Source: Rubrivivax sp. (GTDB lineage Bacteria > Pseudomonadota > Gammaproteobacteria > Burkholderiales > Burkholderiaceae_C). From it: 37,238 nt of DNA. This document shows positions 27,499-35,437 of the stretch, piece after piece; within the stretch, counting starts at the first letter, position 1, and every line of letters starts with the position of its first letter. The stretch is taken from the NCBI GenBank assembly GCA_016789865.1, contig JAEUPC010000062.1, forward strand, positions 1 through 37,238, written 5' to 3'. Made by a program: the position numbers and the translations under genes. The notes beneath the pieces were generated by a model, which had not been told where the DNA came from, did no database searches, and worked only from the letters and a program-made list of their open reading frames with translations.

Positions 27499-28164
27499 CT
27501 ACCGGTACACGCCGTCCCACGGGCCGGCATCCACCTCGGCGCGGCGGGCATCGGCGCTCACGCGCGGCCGGTTCAGGCTGAACATCGTCTCGCGCGTCAC
27601 CACCGCGTACTCCATGTACCCCAGCCGCGCCAGCGGGCGCATCGCGGCGGTGTCGACGCGACCGTGCTGCACGAGCGCGTCGTCGATGTAGATGCCGACG
27701 ACCTCACCGATGACCATCGTGTAGCCCTCGCCCTGCGGCGGGGCGGGCAACGGCAGCGTCTTGAACAGCCGGCACTCCAGCGCGGCCGGCGCCGCGGCCA
27801 CGCGCGGCGGCTTGATCCAGCGCGACGGGGCCTTCGCGAGCCCCGCCAGCTCGAACTCGTCGACCTCGCGCGCCACCGCTGCCGAGCTGAGGTTCATCGC
27901 ATCGCGCAGCGCCTCGCCCGCCAACGAGCAGGTGAACTCGCCGGTGGCCAGGATGTTGCCCAGGCTGTGCTTGGCGCCCGACGACGAGAACATCACCATC
28001 GGCGGCTGGTCGCTGATGGCATTGAAGAAGCTGTAGGGCGCCAGATTGGCGCGGCCCTGGGCGTCGAGCGTGCCGATCCAGCCGATCGGCCGCGGCACGA
28101 CCAGTGCCTTGAAGGGGTCGTGCTTCAACGCCGTGGGGCGGGGCTGGCGAGGGTCGTAGTGCAT
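27499..28164 (-). CDS. Flavin reductase family protein (DIM6/NTAB, FMN-binding)
   Basis: The 221-residue product has the FMN-binding split-barrel of flavin reductase-like proteins. Visible segments are KALVVPRPIGWIGTLDAQGR (N-terminal strand; the family motif x-P-R-P-I-G-W-I), NLAPYSFFNAISDQPPMVMF (flavin contact), LGNILATGEFTCSLAGEAL, a middle variable part and HGRVDTAAMRPLARLGYMEY near the C-terminus. Such proteins bind FMN or supply reduced flavin, or act as flavoprotein oxidoreductases of unknown substrate; no partner monooxygenase is next door. The ATG at 28164 is chosen from the family-typical MHYDPRQP start. It is divergent from the MBL gene across 168 bp, and convergent with the SET gene across the 9-bp repeat. 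No strong ribosome binding site is seen. Confidence 0.9.
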   Translation of the reverse strand: MHYDPRQPRPTALKHDPFKALVVPRPIGWIGTLDAQGRANLAPYSFFNAISDQPPMVMFSSSGAKHSLGNILATGEFTCSLAGEALRDAMNLSSAAVAREVDEFELAGLAKAPSRWIKPPRVAAAPAALECRLFKTLPLPAPPQGEGYTMVIGEVVGIYIDDALVQHGRVDTAAMRPLARLGYMEYAVVTRETMFSLNRPRVSADARRAEVDAGPWDGVYR

Positions 28165-28259
28165 CGGCGAAGCGGCGGCGGGCGCGCAGTGGGTTTCGAA
28201 TGCCGTTGTGGGCAGACCCGATGATGCCTGCGCCCGACCCCGGCCGCGCGGCCTTGCCC

Positions 28260-28265
28260 TACGAT
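28260..28265 (+). promoter_or_regulatory. -10-like TACGAT upstream of the MBL gene
   Basis: TACGAT lies 67 nt before the MBL start at 28333. It is the best -10-like hexamer in the divergent region with the flavin reductase gene; the leader would be about 60 nt and contains the GAGAGGA ribosome binding site. Confidence 0.3.
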
Positions 28266-28332
28266 GGCCGCATGACGCCGCGGCGGCAGCCGCATGCAGG
28301 CCGGGCGCCCCCCGGCGCGAGAGGACGAGCCG

Positions 28333-29454
28333 ATGATGGAACGCGACGGCGCTCGCACGCACGGCAAGCTGGCCGCCCGCACTGCGCACGCTGTGCGGGC
28401 GGTGCGCAGGGCGCTCGCGGCGAGCGTGGCCATCGCGGCGAGCGCGGCATTGGCGGGGCCGGCGGCGCTGGCCGCGTTGCTCGTCCCGCTGGCCGCCGCG
28501 GCGCAGACGCTGACGCTGCGACCTTCCGAGCCGGCCGCAGCGCGCGTCGGCGAGGTGCAGGCGCTCGCCGAAGGCGTGTGGTGGCTTCCCTCGCGCTTCG
28601 AGCGCGGCCGGCAGCCCGATGGCGCGAGCCTCATCTTGCAGGGCCGAGAGGGGTTGGTCATCATCGACACCGGCCGCCATGCCGAGCACGCCGGCGCGCT
28701 GCGCGAGTGGGCGCGGCGGCGTGGGCAGCCGATCCGCGCCGTCATCAACACCCACTGGCACCTCGACCACCTGGGCGGCAATGCGCTGCTGCGGCGCGCG
28801 CTGCCGGGCATCCGCACCCACGCCAGCGCCGCGGTGCGCGACGCGGTCGAGCAGCGCATGCCCGCCTCCGATGCCGACCTCGCCAAGATGCTCCAAGACC
28901 CGTCCACCGATGCCGCCACGCGGCGCATGATCGAGATCGACCGCGCGCTGTACGCCGAGCGCGCGCTGCTGCTGCCCGACGTGGTTCTCGAACAAGCGCC
29001 GCGCGACATCGAACTGGCCGGCCGCGCGCTGCGCGTGGGCGTGCTGCGCGGCGTGAGTGGCGGCGACGCCTGGGTGCTCGATCGCGCCAGCGGCACGCTG
29101 GCGGTGGGCGACTTCGTCACGCTGCCGGCGCCGTTCCTCGACACCGCATGCGCCGAGACCTGGCGCGCGGCGCTGGGCGAGCTCGATGCGTTGCCGTTCG
29201 AGCGCGTGGTGCCGGGCCACGGGCCGGTGATGAGCCGCGACGACTTCCGCCGCTACCGCAACGCGTTCGACCGCCTGCTCGGCTGCGCCGGCGGCGACAA
29301 GCCCGTGGCCGAGTGCAGCGCGGCGTGGGTGGCCGACCTCGGGCCGCTGTTGCCGGCCGCCTCGCAGCGCGCGGCGGCCGGCATGCTGCAGCACTACTTT
29401 GCCGAGCGGCTGCGGGCGAGTGCCGAGGACCGGGCGCGCTTCTGCCCCGGTTGA
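28333..29454 (+). CDS. Exported metallo-beta-lactamase-fold protein with an altered zinc site
   Basis: The 373-residue product has a long N-terminal basic region and hydrophobic stretch (about residues 27-58, ending PLAAAAQT) that looks like a signal peptide. Then comes an MBL domain: VIIDTGRHAEH, the first zinc motif INTHWHLDHLGGN (residues 141-146 H-x-H-x-D-H), TLAVGDFV (Asp260) and VVPGHGPVMSRDDF (His296). The position where most members have a His in G-x-A-H-T-x-G-D is G240-V241-S242-G-G-D, so one zinc ligand appears missing. MBL proteins hydrolyse esters, thioesters or phosphodiesters; this one may have a one-metal site or another role. The ATG at 28333 is chosen because GAGAGGA lies seven nt upstream; 28336 is an alternative. 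A hairpin lies at the convergent end. Confidence 0.85.
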   Translation: MMERDGARTHGKLAARTAHAVRAVRRALAASVAIAASAALAGPAALAALLVPLAAAAQTLTLRPSEPAAARVGEVQALAEGVWWLPSRFERGRQPDGASLILQGREGLVIIDTGRHAEHAGALREWARRRGQPIRAVINTHWHLDHLGGNALLRRALPGIRTHASAAVRDAVEQRMPASDADLAKMLQDPSTDAATRRMIEIDRALYAERALLLPDVVLEQAPRDIELAGRALRVGVLRGVSGGDAWVLDRASGTLAVGDFVTLPAPFLDTACAETWRAALGELDALPFERVVPGHGPVMSRDDFRRYRNAFDRLLGCAGGDKPVAECSAAWVADLGPLLPAASQRAAAGMLQHYFAERLRASAEDRARFCPG

Positions 29455-29580
29455 GCGTGGCAGCGCGAAGCGATCGCGGCACCTCGAGTGCGGCCGCAAG
29501 CCGCCCCTGCGCGGCGGGCATGCCCACCGGCGTCACACGCAGCCTTGCCCGCCGCTTCGAGCGCTGCGTTGCCCGCTGCT

Positions 29581-29600
29581 GCCGGCGCTACTTCGCCGGC
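29581..29600 (-). terminator. Hairpin overlapping the hydrolase stop codon
   Basis: GCCGGCG (29581-29587) pairs with CGCCGGC (29594-29600) around CTACTT, which contains the hydrolase stop (29588-29590). It could act on either strand in this convergent gap. No T-run follows. Confidence 0.4.
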
Positions 29601-30442
29601 AGCGACGCAAATGCGTCGCGCAGCCCTTGCAGATATTGCGGGAAGAGCTGCAGGTCGTTGTGCCCGGCCCCACTCACTCGCACGAGCCGCGCCTGCGCGG
29701 CGGGCGCGGCGTGCGCCAGCAGCCGCTGGGCGTGGTGCAAGGCGATGATCTCGTCGCGCTCGCCATGCACGATGACCAGCGGGTTGGCCAGCCGGGCCAC
29801 CGCCTCGTCGGTGCGCAGCGGGTAGCGCAGCAGCGCGCGCGGCACCCAGGCGTAGTGCTCGGCGGCCAGCGCCACGAGGCTCTCGTAGGGTGACACCAGG
29901 AGCGTGAGGTCGGGCTTCACCTCCGCCGACAGCTTGGCCGCGAGTGCGCTGCCCAGCGACCGGCCGAAGACGATGCGGCGCTTGCCGGCGTATTGCGGCG
30001 CCACCTGCTGCCAGGCCGCCCGCACGTCGTCGACGAGCTGCGCCTCGCTTTGCACGCGGCCGCCGCTCTTGCCGTAGCCGCGGTAGTCGAGCATGAAGAG
30101 GTCGAGGTTGGCCTGGCGCCAGAACGCGGCGTTGGTGAACCAGCTGTCCAGGTTGCCGGCATTGCCGTGCAGGTAGAACACAACCCCGTCGGGCGCGGGC
30201 AGCCGCAGGTGCAGCGCGTGCAGGCGCACGGGGTCGGTGTTGCGGGCGGCGTCGGGATGGGTGCCCGTGCTGCCGCGGTCGATCCACACCTCGTGCACGT
30301 CGGCGCCGAAATCGAAGCGGTGGTCGGCCGGCAGCTTGGCCGGCATGAAGATCAGCTTCTCCTGCGCCACCCACAGCAACGCGAGCAGCAAGGCGTAGAC
30401 GAGCGCCAGGGCCAGCGGCACGGACCAGAGACTGCGCAGCAT
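29588..30442 (-). CDS. Membrane-anchored alpha/beta hydrolase (BEM46/ABHD-like)
   Basis: The 284-residue product begins with a membrane segment (residues 7-27, SVPLALALVYALLLALLWVA), followed by QEKLIFMPAKLPADHRFDF, the start typical of BEM46-type hydrolases. The alpha/beta hydrolase domain has YLHGNAGNLDSWF (oxyanion hole), LDYRGYGKSGG, nucleophile Ser162 in VFGRSLGSALAAKL, Asp230 in IVHGERDEIIAL and His261 in VSGAGHNDLQLF: a complete triad. The ATG at 30442 gives the membrane segment at the N-terminus. It lies 161 bp downstream of the alkB-type gene on the same strand; the gap contains a G-rich string of near-repeats (30459-30495) and it is unclear whether they are cotranscribed. Substrate unknown. 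Confidence 0.9.
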   Translation of the reverse strand: MLRSLWSVPLALALVYALLLALLWVAQEKLIFMPAKLPADHRFDFGADVHEVWIDRGSTGTHPDAARNTDPVRLHALHLRLPAPDGVVFYLHGNAGNLDSWFTNAAFWRQANLDLFMLDYRGYGKSGGRVQSEAQLVDDVRAAWQQVAPQYAGKRRIVFGRSLGSALAAKLSAEVKPDLTLLVSPYESLVALAAEHYAWVPRALLRYPLRTDEAVARLANPLVIVHGERDEIIALHHAQRLLAHAAPAAQARLVRVSGAGHNDLQLFPQYLQGLRDAFASLPAK

Positions 30443-30603
30443 GCGGCGAAACCGGGGGTGGGCGGGCGGGTGAGTGAGCGCGTGAGTGGGCGGACAAGCC
30501 GGCGGATGCGTCTGCGTTTCAGGCGGCAGGCGATCCGATAGAGACGTTGCCGGCCCGCGGCGATGCGCCCACTCGGACGACTCGGAGCGGTCAGCGGCGG
30601 CGG

Positions 30604-31788
30604 TCACGCCCCCTGTACGTGGGCGCCCGGCGCGCGGATGCGTTCGAGCGCCTGCAGCCGCGGCTCCATCGCCGCGAACCACCAGCGCGGCACCGAGGCG
30701 AGGAACAAGCACCCTGCGTAGCCCGTGGGCAACTCGGGCCCGGGCAGCGGCTGCAGCTCGGCGTAGGGCTTCCAGGCGTGCATGTGGTGGTCGCTGTGGC
30801 GCTGCAGGTTTGCGATGACGCTGTTGGTGACCAGGTGGTCGGCGTTCCACGCGTGGTTCACGCCGAACGGTTCCGGGCGGCCGTTGGCCTGCGACGCGCG
30901 CACGAGGCCGTAGTGCTCGATGTAGTTGATGGCTTCGAGCAGGAACACGGCGTAGCCGGCCTGCACCACCCAGAACAACAACGCCAGCGGCCCGAGCCAC
31001 AACGCCAGCATGACGAGCCCCGCGGCCTGCGCCGCCGCGGCCCAGGCCAGCGGGCTGCGGTGCCCGCCGCGCCGGAGCTGCGCCAGCTGCGCCGCTTCCA
31101 GCCGCCACGCGCTGAGCCAGCTGCCGGCCAGCGTGCGCGGCAGGAAGCGCCACAGCGTCTCGCCGCGGCGCGCGCTGGCCGGGTCGTCGCGCGTGGCCGC
31201 GCGCGGATGGTGGCCGCGGTAGTGCTCGACCATGAAGTGCGCGTAGAGCACGCTGGTCATCAGCAGCCAGCCGAGCAACCGGTCCAGGCGCGAGCGCGAA
31301 TGCCCCAGCTCGTGGGCAAAGGTGATGCCGTGGCTGCCGGTGACGCCCCCCACGGCGATGCCCAGCGCAATCGCTTCGCCCACACCGAAGCCCCCAGACC
31401 CCCCCAGCCCGCCGCCCGCGGACCCGCGCGCCACGAGCCACAGCGAGAAGCCCAGCAGCGCGGCCTGCAACGGCACATGCATGCGGATGCACCAGCGGTG
31501 CCAGCCCGAGGCCCGCGCTGCCGGCGGCGAGTGCTTCAGCGCCGGCACGAACTCCAGCAGCGCGAACAGCACCTGCCAACCCAGCATCGCAGCCCACGCG
31601 GCCCAGGGCGACCGCCATGCCGCCGCCGCGATGCCCAGCGGCAGCACCCAGGCGAGCGCAAAGCGCAACGAGGTCGGGTCGAAGCCGGGCGGCAGCGCCG
31701 CAAGGTCCGGCGCCCCGGCGCCCGCCGACGCGGCGGGCGCCGGCGGCACAGGGCGTGGCAAGGGGGCTTCGCGCGCAGCGTCCGTCAT
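30604..31788 (-). CDS. alkB: AlkB-type membrane di-iron alkane/fatty acyl hydroxylase
   Basis: AlkB-type enzymes hydroxylate the terminal carbon of alkanes (or related substrates) in the inner membrane, with electrons from rubredoxin. The 394-residue product has the eight-histidine signature: HELGHS (residues 159-164), EHYRGHH (188-194) and LQRHSDHH (328-335), plus the AlkB hallmark NYIEHYGL (288-295). Several hydrophobic segments (about 43-60, 70-84, 106-120, 137-150, 171-186, 255-284) fit a multi-pass protein. The N-terminal ~35 residues are Pro/Ala-rich. Start 31788 is chosen because a GATTAT box lies 10 nt upstream; the in-frame ATGs further up lie on top of that box. No rubredoxin or rubredoxin reductase gene is adjacent, and no alkane-pathway neighbours are seen, so substrate and induction are unknown. 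XylM-like hydroxylase is an alternative. Confidence 0.9.
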   Translation of the reverse strand: MTDAAREAPLPRPVPPAPAASAGAGAPDLAALPPGFDPTSLRFALAWVLPLGIAAAAWRSPWAAWAAMLGWQVLFALLEFVPALKHSPPAARASGWHRWCIRMHVPLQAALLGFSLWLVARGSAGGGLGGSGGFGVGEAIALGIAVGGVTGSHGITFAHELGHSRSRLDRLLGWLLMTSVLYAHFMVEHYRGHHPRAATRDDPASARRGETLWRFLPRTLAGSWLSAWRLEAAQLAQLRRGGHRSPLAWAAAAQAAGLVMLALWLGPLALLFWVVQAGYAVFLLEAINYIEHYGLVRASQANGRPEPFGVNHAWNADHLVTNSVIANLQRHSDHHMHAWKPYAELQPLPGPELPTGYAGCLFLASVPRWWFAAMEPRLQALERIRAPGAHVQGA

Positions 31789-31795
31789 CGCGCCA

Positions 31796-31806
31796 AGGAT
31801 AATCCT
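31796..31806. promoter_or_regulatory. Symmetric -10 element AGGATAATCCT between alkB and dapC
   Basis: AGGATAATCCT is a perfect odd palindrome about the A at 31801. On the + strand GATAAT ends 7 nt before the dapC ATG (31811); on the - strand GATTAT ends 10 nt before the alkB ATG (31788). Both messages could be leaderless or nearly so. Confidence 0.55.
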
Positions 31807-31810
31807 GGCC

Positions 31811-33067
31811 ATGGCCAACCCGCGTCTGGCGCTGCTGCACCCCTACCCCTTCGAGCGCTGGCGCGAACTCACGGCCGACATCCGGCCACCGACGCACCTG
31901 TCGCCCATCAGCCTGGGCATCGGCGAGCCGCGGCACCAGACGCCGGCGCTCATCGAAGAGGCGCTCGTGAAGGCGCTGCCGGCGCTTTCCGGCTACCCGG
32001 CCACCGCCGGCGAACCGGCACTGCGCGAGGCCATGGCCGGCTGGGTGCAGCGCCGCTATGGCGTGGCGCTCAGCCCGGCCACGCAGGTGCTGCCGGTAAA
32101 CGGCTCGCGCGAGGCCCTCTTCGCATTCGCGCAGGTGGTGGTCGACGACACACGGCCCGGCGCCACCGTCGTGTGCCCCAATCCCTTCTATCAGATCTAC
32201 GAGGGCGCGGCGCTGCTGGCCGGCGCGCAGCCGTACTACGTGGCCAGCGACTCGGCGCGCAACTTCGCGGCCGATTGGGAAAGCGTGCCCGATGCGGTGT
32301 GGGCGCGCACGCAGCTGCTGTACGTGTGCTCGCCCGGCAACCCCACCGGCGCGGTGATGCCGCTGGCCGAGTGGCGCCGGCTGTTCGAGCTGTCCGACCG
32401 CCACGGCTTCGTCATCGCCAGCGACGAGTGCTATTCGGAGATCTACTTTCGCAGCGAGCCGCCGCTTGGCAGCCTCGAGGCGGCCAAGGCGCTGGGCCGC
32501 GACGACTTGCGCAACCTCGTGGCCTTCACCTCGCTGTCCAAGCGCAGCAACGTGCCGGGGCTGCGCTCGGGCTTCGTCGCCGGCGACGCGAAGTGGATCA
32601 AGCCGTTCCTGCTGTACCGCACCTACCACGGCAGCGCGATGAGCGGCCTGGTGCAGCGCGCCAGCATCGCCGCCTGGGGCGACGAGGAGCATGTGGTCAA
32701 CAACCGCGAGCTGTACCGCGCCAAGTTCGCCGAGGTCACGCCCCTGCTCGCCGAGGTGCTGGACGTGAAGCTGCCGGACGCCGCCTTCTACCTCTGGGCC
32801 GGCGTGCCGGCGGCCCGCGGCGGCGACGCGGCCGACCCGATCGCCGACGAGGTGCAGTGGGCCCGCGGGCTGCTCGCTCAATACAATGTCGCGGTCCTTC
32901 CGGGGCGGCTGCTCGCCAGGGAAACACCGGGGCCGGGTGGCCGGGCCGCCAACCCGGGCCGCGGCCGCGTGCGCATGGCGCTGGTGGCCACACCCGAAGA
33001 GTGCCGCGAGGCCGCCCGTCGCATCGTCGCCTACACCCACGACCTCACCCGCCAGGCCACGGCCTGA
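31811..33067 (+). CDS. dapC: Succinyldiaminopimelate transaminase
   Basis: DapC moves an amino group from glutamate to N-succinyl-2-amino-6-ketopimelate in the succinylase branch of lysine and diaminopimelate synthesis. The 418-residue product is a class I/II PLP aminotransferase: [20 protein letters not shown] (N-terminal part), [41 protein letters not shown] (177-180 N-P-T-G), [12 protein letters not shown] and the PLP lysine Lys244 in [17 protein letters not shown]. The C-terminal part is intact, ending QATA. The first codon is the ATG at 31811 with GATAAT 7 nt upstream and no Shine-Dalgarno sequence. It is 13 bp from dapD on the same strand. The next succinylase gene, dapE, is reduced to a remnant further on. 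Confidence 0.93.
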   Translation: MANPRLALLHPYPFERWRELTADIRPPTHLSPISLGIGEPRHQTPALIEEALVKALPALSGYPATAGEPALREAMAGWVQRRYGVALSPATQVLPVNGSREALFAFAQVVVDDTRPGATVVCPNPFYQIYEGAALLAGAQPYYVASDSARNFAADWESVPDAVWARTQLLYVCSPGNPTGAVMPLAEWRRLFELSDRHGFVIASDECYSEIYFRSEPPLGSLEAAKALGRDDLRNLVAFTSLSKRSNVPGLRSGFVAGDAKWIKPFLLYRTYHGSAMSGLVQRASIAAWGDEEHVVNNRELYRAKFAEVTPLLAEVLDVKLPDAAFYLWAGVPAARGGDAADPIADEVQWARGLLAQYNVAVLPGRLLARETPGPGGRAANPGRGRVRMALVATPEECREAARRIVAYTHDLTRQATA

Positions 33068-33080
33068 CCGAACGCGAGCC

Positions 33081-33929
33081 ATGAGCACCCACACCGCCGA
33101 CCTGCCCAAGCTGCAAGCCGCCATCGACAACGCCTGGGAGGCGCGCGCGCAGCTCAGCGCGACCAACGCGCCGCAGGTGCGCGAGCAGGTCGAGGCAGTG
33201 ATCGCCGAGCTCAACGCCGGCCGCCTGCGCGTGGCCGAGCGCCGCGGCGTCGGCGAGTGGGTGGTCAACCAGTGGCTGAAGAAGGCGGTGCTGCTGAGCT
33301 TCCGACTCAACGACAACCGGCTCATGCGCGCCGGCGACCTCGGCTTCTACGACAAGGTGCCCACCAAGTTCGCGCACCTGGACGACGCCGCGCTGCGCGA
33401 CGCCGGCGTTCGCGTGGTGCCGCCGGCAGTGGCGCGGCGCGGCAGCTTCATCGCCAAGGGCGCGGTGCTGATGCCCAGCTACGTCAACATCGGCGCCTAT
33501 GTCGACGAGGGCACGATGGTCGACACCTGGGCCACGGTCGGCAGCTGCGCGCAGATCGGCAAGAACGTGCACCTGTCCGGCGGCGTGGGCATCGGCGGCG
33601 TGCTGGAGCCGCTGCAGGCCAACCCGACCATCATCGAAGACAACTGCTTCATCGGCGCGCGCAGCGAGGTCGTCGAGGGCGTCATCGTCGAAGAGAACTC
33701 GGTGCTCGGCATGGGCGTGTACATCGGCCAGAGCACGCCGCTGTTCAACCGCGAGACGGGCGAGATCACCTATGGCCGCGTGCCCAGCGGCAGCGTGGTC
33801 GTCAGCGGCGGGCTGCCCAAGAAGTGCGCAGACGGCACGCCGTACTCGCTGTACGCTGCCGTGATCGTCAAGCGTGTCGACGCGCAGACGCGCAGCAAGA
33901 CGAGCATCAACGACCTGCTGCGGCCCTAG
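33081..33929 (+). CDS. dapD: 2,3,4,5-tetrahydropyridine-2,6-dicarboxylate N-succinyltransferase
   Basis: DapD transfers a succinyl group from succinyl-CoA to tetrahydrodipicolinate, the first committed step of the succinylase route. The 282-residue product has normal length. Its N-terminal helical domain ([38 protein letters not shown]) is followed by the left-handed beta-helix of hexapeptide repeats ([80 protein letters not shown]) and ends [22 protein letters not shown] 33081 is 13 bp after the dapC stop, with a weak GAGCC before it; translation is probably coupled to dapC. No break or substitution in conserved positions is seen. Confidence 0.97.
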   Translation: MSTHTADLPKLQAAIDNAWEARAQLSATNAPQVREQVEAVIAELNAGRLRVAERRGVGEWVVNQWLKKAVLLSFRLNDNRLMRAGDLGFYDKVPTKFAHLDDAALRDAGVRVVPPAVARRGSFIAKGAVLMPSYVNIGAYVDEGTMVDTWATVGSCAQIGKNVHLSGGVGIGGVLEPLQANPTIIEDNCFIGARSEVVEGVIVEENSVLGMGVYIGQSTPLFNRETGEITYGRVPSGSVVVSGGLPKKCADGTPYSLYAAVIVKRVDAQTRSKTSINDLLRP

Positions 33930-33986
33930 CCCTCGCTCTCGACCGCCGCCGCCCCTCTTTCCGATCGACCGACGGAGACCCCCGCC

Positions 33987-35210
33987 ATGTCCAACAACCT
34001 CGAGCGCGTGCTTCGCCTGATGGCGGAGAAGAGCGCCTCCGACGTGTACATGGCGGCCAACACGCCGATCCTCATCAAGATCCACGGCCAGATCCTGCAG
34101 CTGAGCGACCAGCTGCTGGCCCAGCACCAGACGCGCCAGCTGCTGGCCGAGATGCTCACGCCGCAGCAGCTGGAGGAGCTCGACGACACCGGCGAGCTCA
34201 ACGTCGGCATCTCGATGCAACGGGTGGGCAGCTTCCGCCTCTCGGCGTTCAAGCAGCGCGGCTCGATCGCTGCGGTGATCCGCTGCATCCCGTTCGTCAT
34301 TCCCACGCTGGAGACGCTCGGCCTGCCCGACATCCTGTCCAACCTGGTCACCGACAAGCGCGGCCTGATCCTGATGGTGGGCGCCACCGGCACCGGCAAG
34401 AGCACCACGCTGGCTTCGATGATCGAGTGGCGCAACCAGCAGATGACCGGGCACATCCTCACCATCGAGGACCCGATCGAATTCTTGTTCAGCAACAAGA
34501 AGAGCATCGTCAACCAGCGCGAGGTCGGCCGCGACACGCAGACGCTGCAGGTGGCGCTGAAGAACGCGCTGCGCCAGGCCCCCGACTGCATCATGATCGG
34601 CGAGATCCGCGACCGCGAGACGATGAGCTCGGCGCTGAGCTACGCGTTGTCGGGCCACCTGGTGCTGGCCACACTGCACGCCAACAACAGCTACCACGCG
34701 ATGGGCCGGATCCTGTCGTTCTACACGCCCGAGGCGCGGCCCACGCTGCTTTCCGACCTGGCCAGCGGCCTGCGCTCGGTGGTCTCGCAGCGCCTGTTGC
34801 GCAGCAACGCCGGCGGCCGCGTGCCGGCGGTGGAGATCCTGCTCAACACTAAGCTGATCTCCGAGCTCATCGAGAAGGGCGACATCTCCGGCGTGAAGGA
34901 GGCGATGGAGAAGTCGCTGGCCGAAGGCTCGCAGACCTTCGAGCAGGACATCGCGCGCCTCATCAACGACGGCGTCGTCTCGCGCGACGAGGGCATGGCC
35001 TACGCCGACAGCCCCACCAACCTGCTGTGGCGGCTGCAGAACGAGCAGACGCCGATCTCGCGCGTCACGCCGCAGAAGAAGGACGAACCCGAGGCCGCCA
35101 GCTTCACCGAGATCGTCATCGACGTGCGCGGCGAAGAGCCGGCGCCGCCGAAGAAGCCGGGGCTCGGGCCGGCTCCGGCGGTGGCCGGCAACGGCGGCCG
35201 GCGCGCCTGA
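33987..35210 (+). CDS. pilU: Type IV pilus retraction ATPase PilU
   Basis: PilU is a hexameric ATPase that works with PilT in retracting type IV pili. The 407-residue product has the PilT/PilU N-terminal PAS-like domain (SDVYMAANTPILIKIHGQIL), Walker A GATGTGKST (residues 132-140), the Asp box ILTIEDPIEFLF, Walker B-like DCIMIGEIRDRETM and the His box GHLVLATLHANN. PilU rather than PilT is suggested by the C-terminal YADSPTNLLWRLQNE (an ADSxxNL motif), the sequence SDVYMA-x-N-x-P and the extension of ~50 residues after it that ends in a Pro/Gly/Ala-rich tail. GGAG lies upstream of the ATG at 33987. It sits between dapD and the dapE remnant; in related Burkholderiales this position is, as I recall, also used by a PilT-family gene. 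No pilT is next to it. Confidence 0.88.
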   Translation: MSNNLERVLRLMAEKSASDVYMAANTPILIKIHGQILQLSDQLLAQHQTRQLLAEMLTPQQLEELDDTGELNVGISMQRVGSFRLSAFKQRGSIAAVIRCIPFVIPTLETLGLPDILSNLVTDKRGLILMVGATGTGKSTTLASMIEWRNQQMTGHILTIEDPIEFLFSNKKSIVNQREVGRDTQTLQVALKNALRQAPDCIMIGEIRDRETMSSALSYALSGHLVLATLHANNSYHAMGRILSFYTPEARPTLLSDLASGLRSVVSQRLLRSNAGGRVPAVEILLNTKLISELIEKGDISGVKEAMEKSLAEGSQTFEQDIARLINDGVVSRDEGMAYADSPTNLLWRLQNEQTPISRVTPQKKDEPEAASFTEIVIDVRGEEPAPPKKPGLGPAPAVAGNGGRRA

Positions 35211-35262
35211 CCCCACCAGCGCCGGCGCGTCGCGCGGCGTGCCCGATTGGCGCGCCCCCGAC

Positions 35263-35300
35263 GCCCCCTCTGCGCGTGCGGGGGAAGGCCGGGGTGAGTC
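35263..35300. repeat. Degenerate REP-like intergenic hairpin (CCCCCTC...GCGGGGGAAGGCCGGGGTGAG)
   Basis: CCCCC (35264-35268) can pair with GGGGG (35280-35284), and GGCCGGGGTGAG follows. The wording resembles the widespread proteobacterial intergenic hairpin of the form CCCTCTCCC...GGGAGAGGG-CYGGGGTGAGG, here much altered. It sits just before the dapE remnant. The match is by eye; a genome-wide copy count would be needed to call it a repeat family. Confidence 0.4.
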
Positions 35301-35314
35301 TGGAGAACACATCC

Positions 35315-35437
35315 ATGAGCCGCACGGTGCGACTCGTCGAACAACTTGTCTCGTGCCGTTGGATCGGGCCGCTGACCGCGATCTACCGCCGCACACTCCA
35401 AGCGCTGATGCCCGCCCCGGGAGCGGCGCGGCCGTGA
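35315..35437 (+). pseudogene. dapE: Remnant of dapE (succinyl-diaminopimelate desuccinylase), internal deletion
   Basis: DapE hydrolyses N-succinyl-diaminopimelate; family members have about 375-395 residues. Here only a 40-residue frame exists. Its start, MSRTVRLVEQLVS, resembles the DapE N-terminus (M-S-x-T-L-x-L-x-E-x-L-I-x-R-P-S-V-T-P), and its second half, IGPLTAIYRRTLQAL, resembles the DapE C-terminus (x-L-x-P-L-x-x-I-Y-x-R-x-L-x-x-L). The join lies near 35353, without a frame break. GGAGA lies 10 nt before the ATG. The stop (35435-35437) overlaps the prmB start GTG (35434), as expected if an intact dapE had stood in front of prmB. The metal-binding and catalytic regions (H-x-D-x-V-P, and the middle D/E/H ligands) are gone, so no enzyme is expected. 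Alternatives: a short unrelated peptide, or an assembly error. The match relies on remembered family features. Confidence 0.6.

Noticed and set aside
30459-30495. Regulatory direct repeats (GTGAGTGAG, GTGAGTGGG) before the BEM46-like hydrolase
   Set aside because: Irregular G-rich near-repeats, typical of drift in GC-rich spacer; no spacing or symmetry that supports an operator.
33045-35396. Antisense open frame of about 780 codons opposite dapD and pilU
   Set aside because: Shadow of two well-identified genes, no motif.
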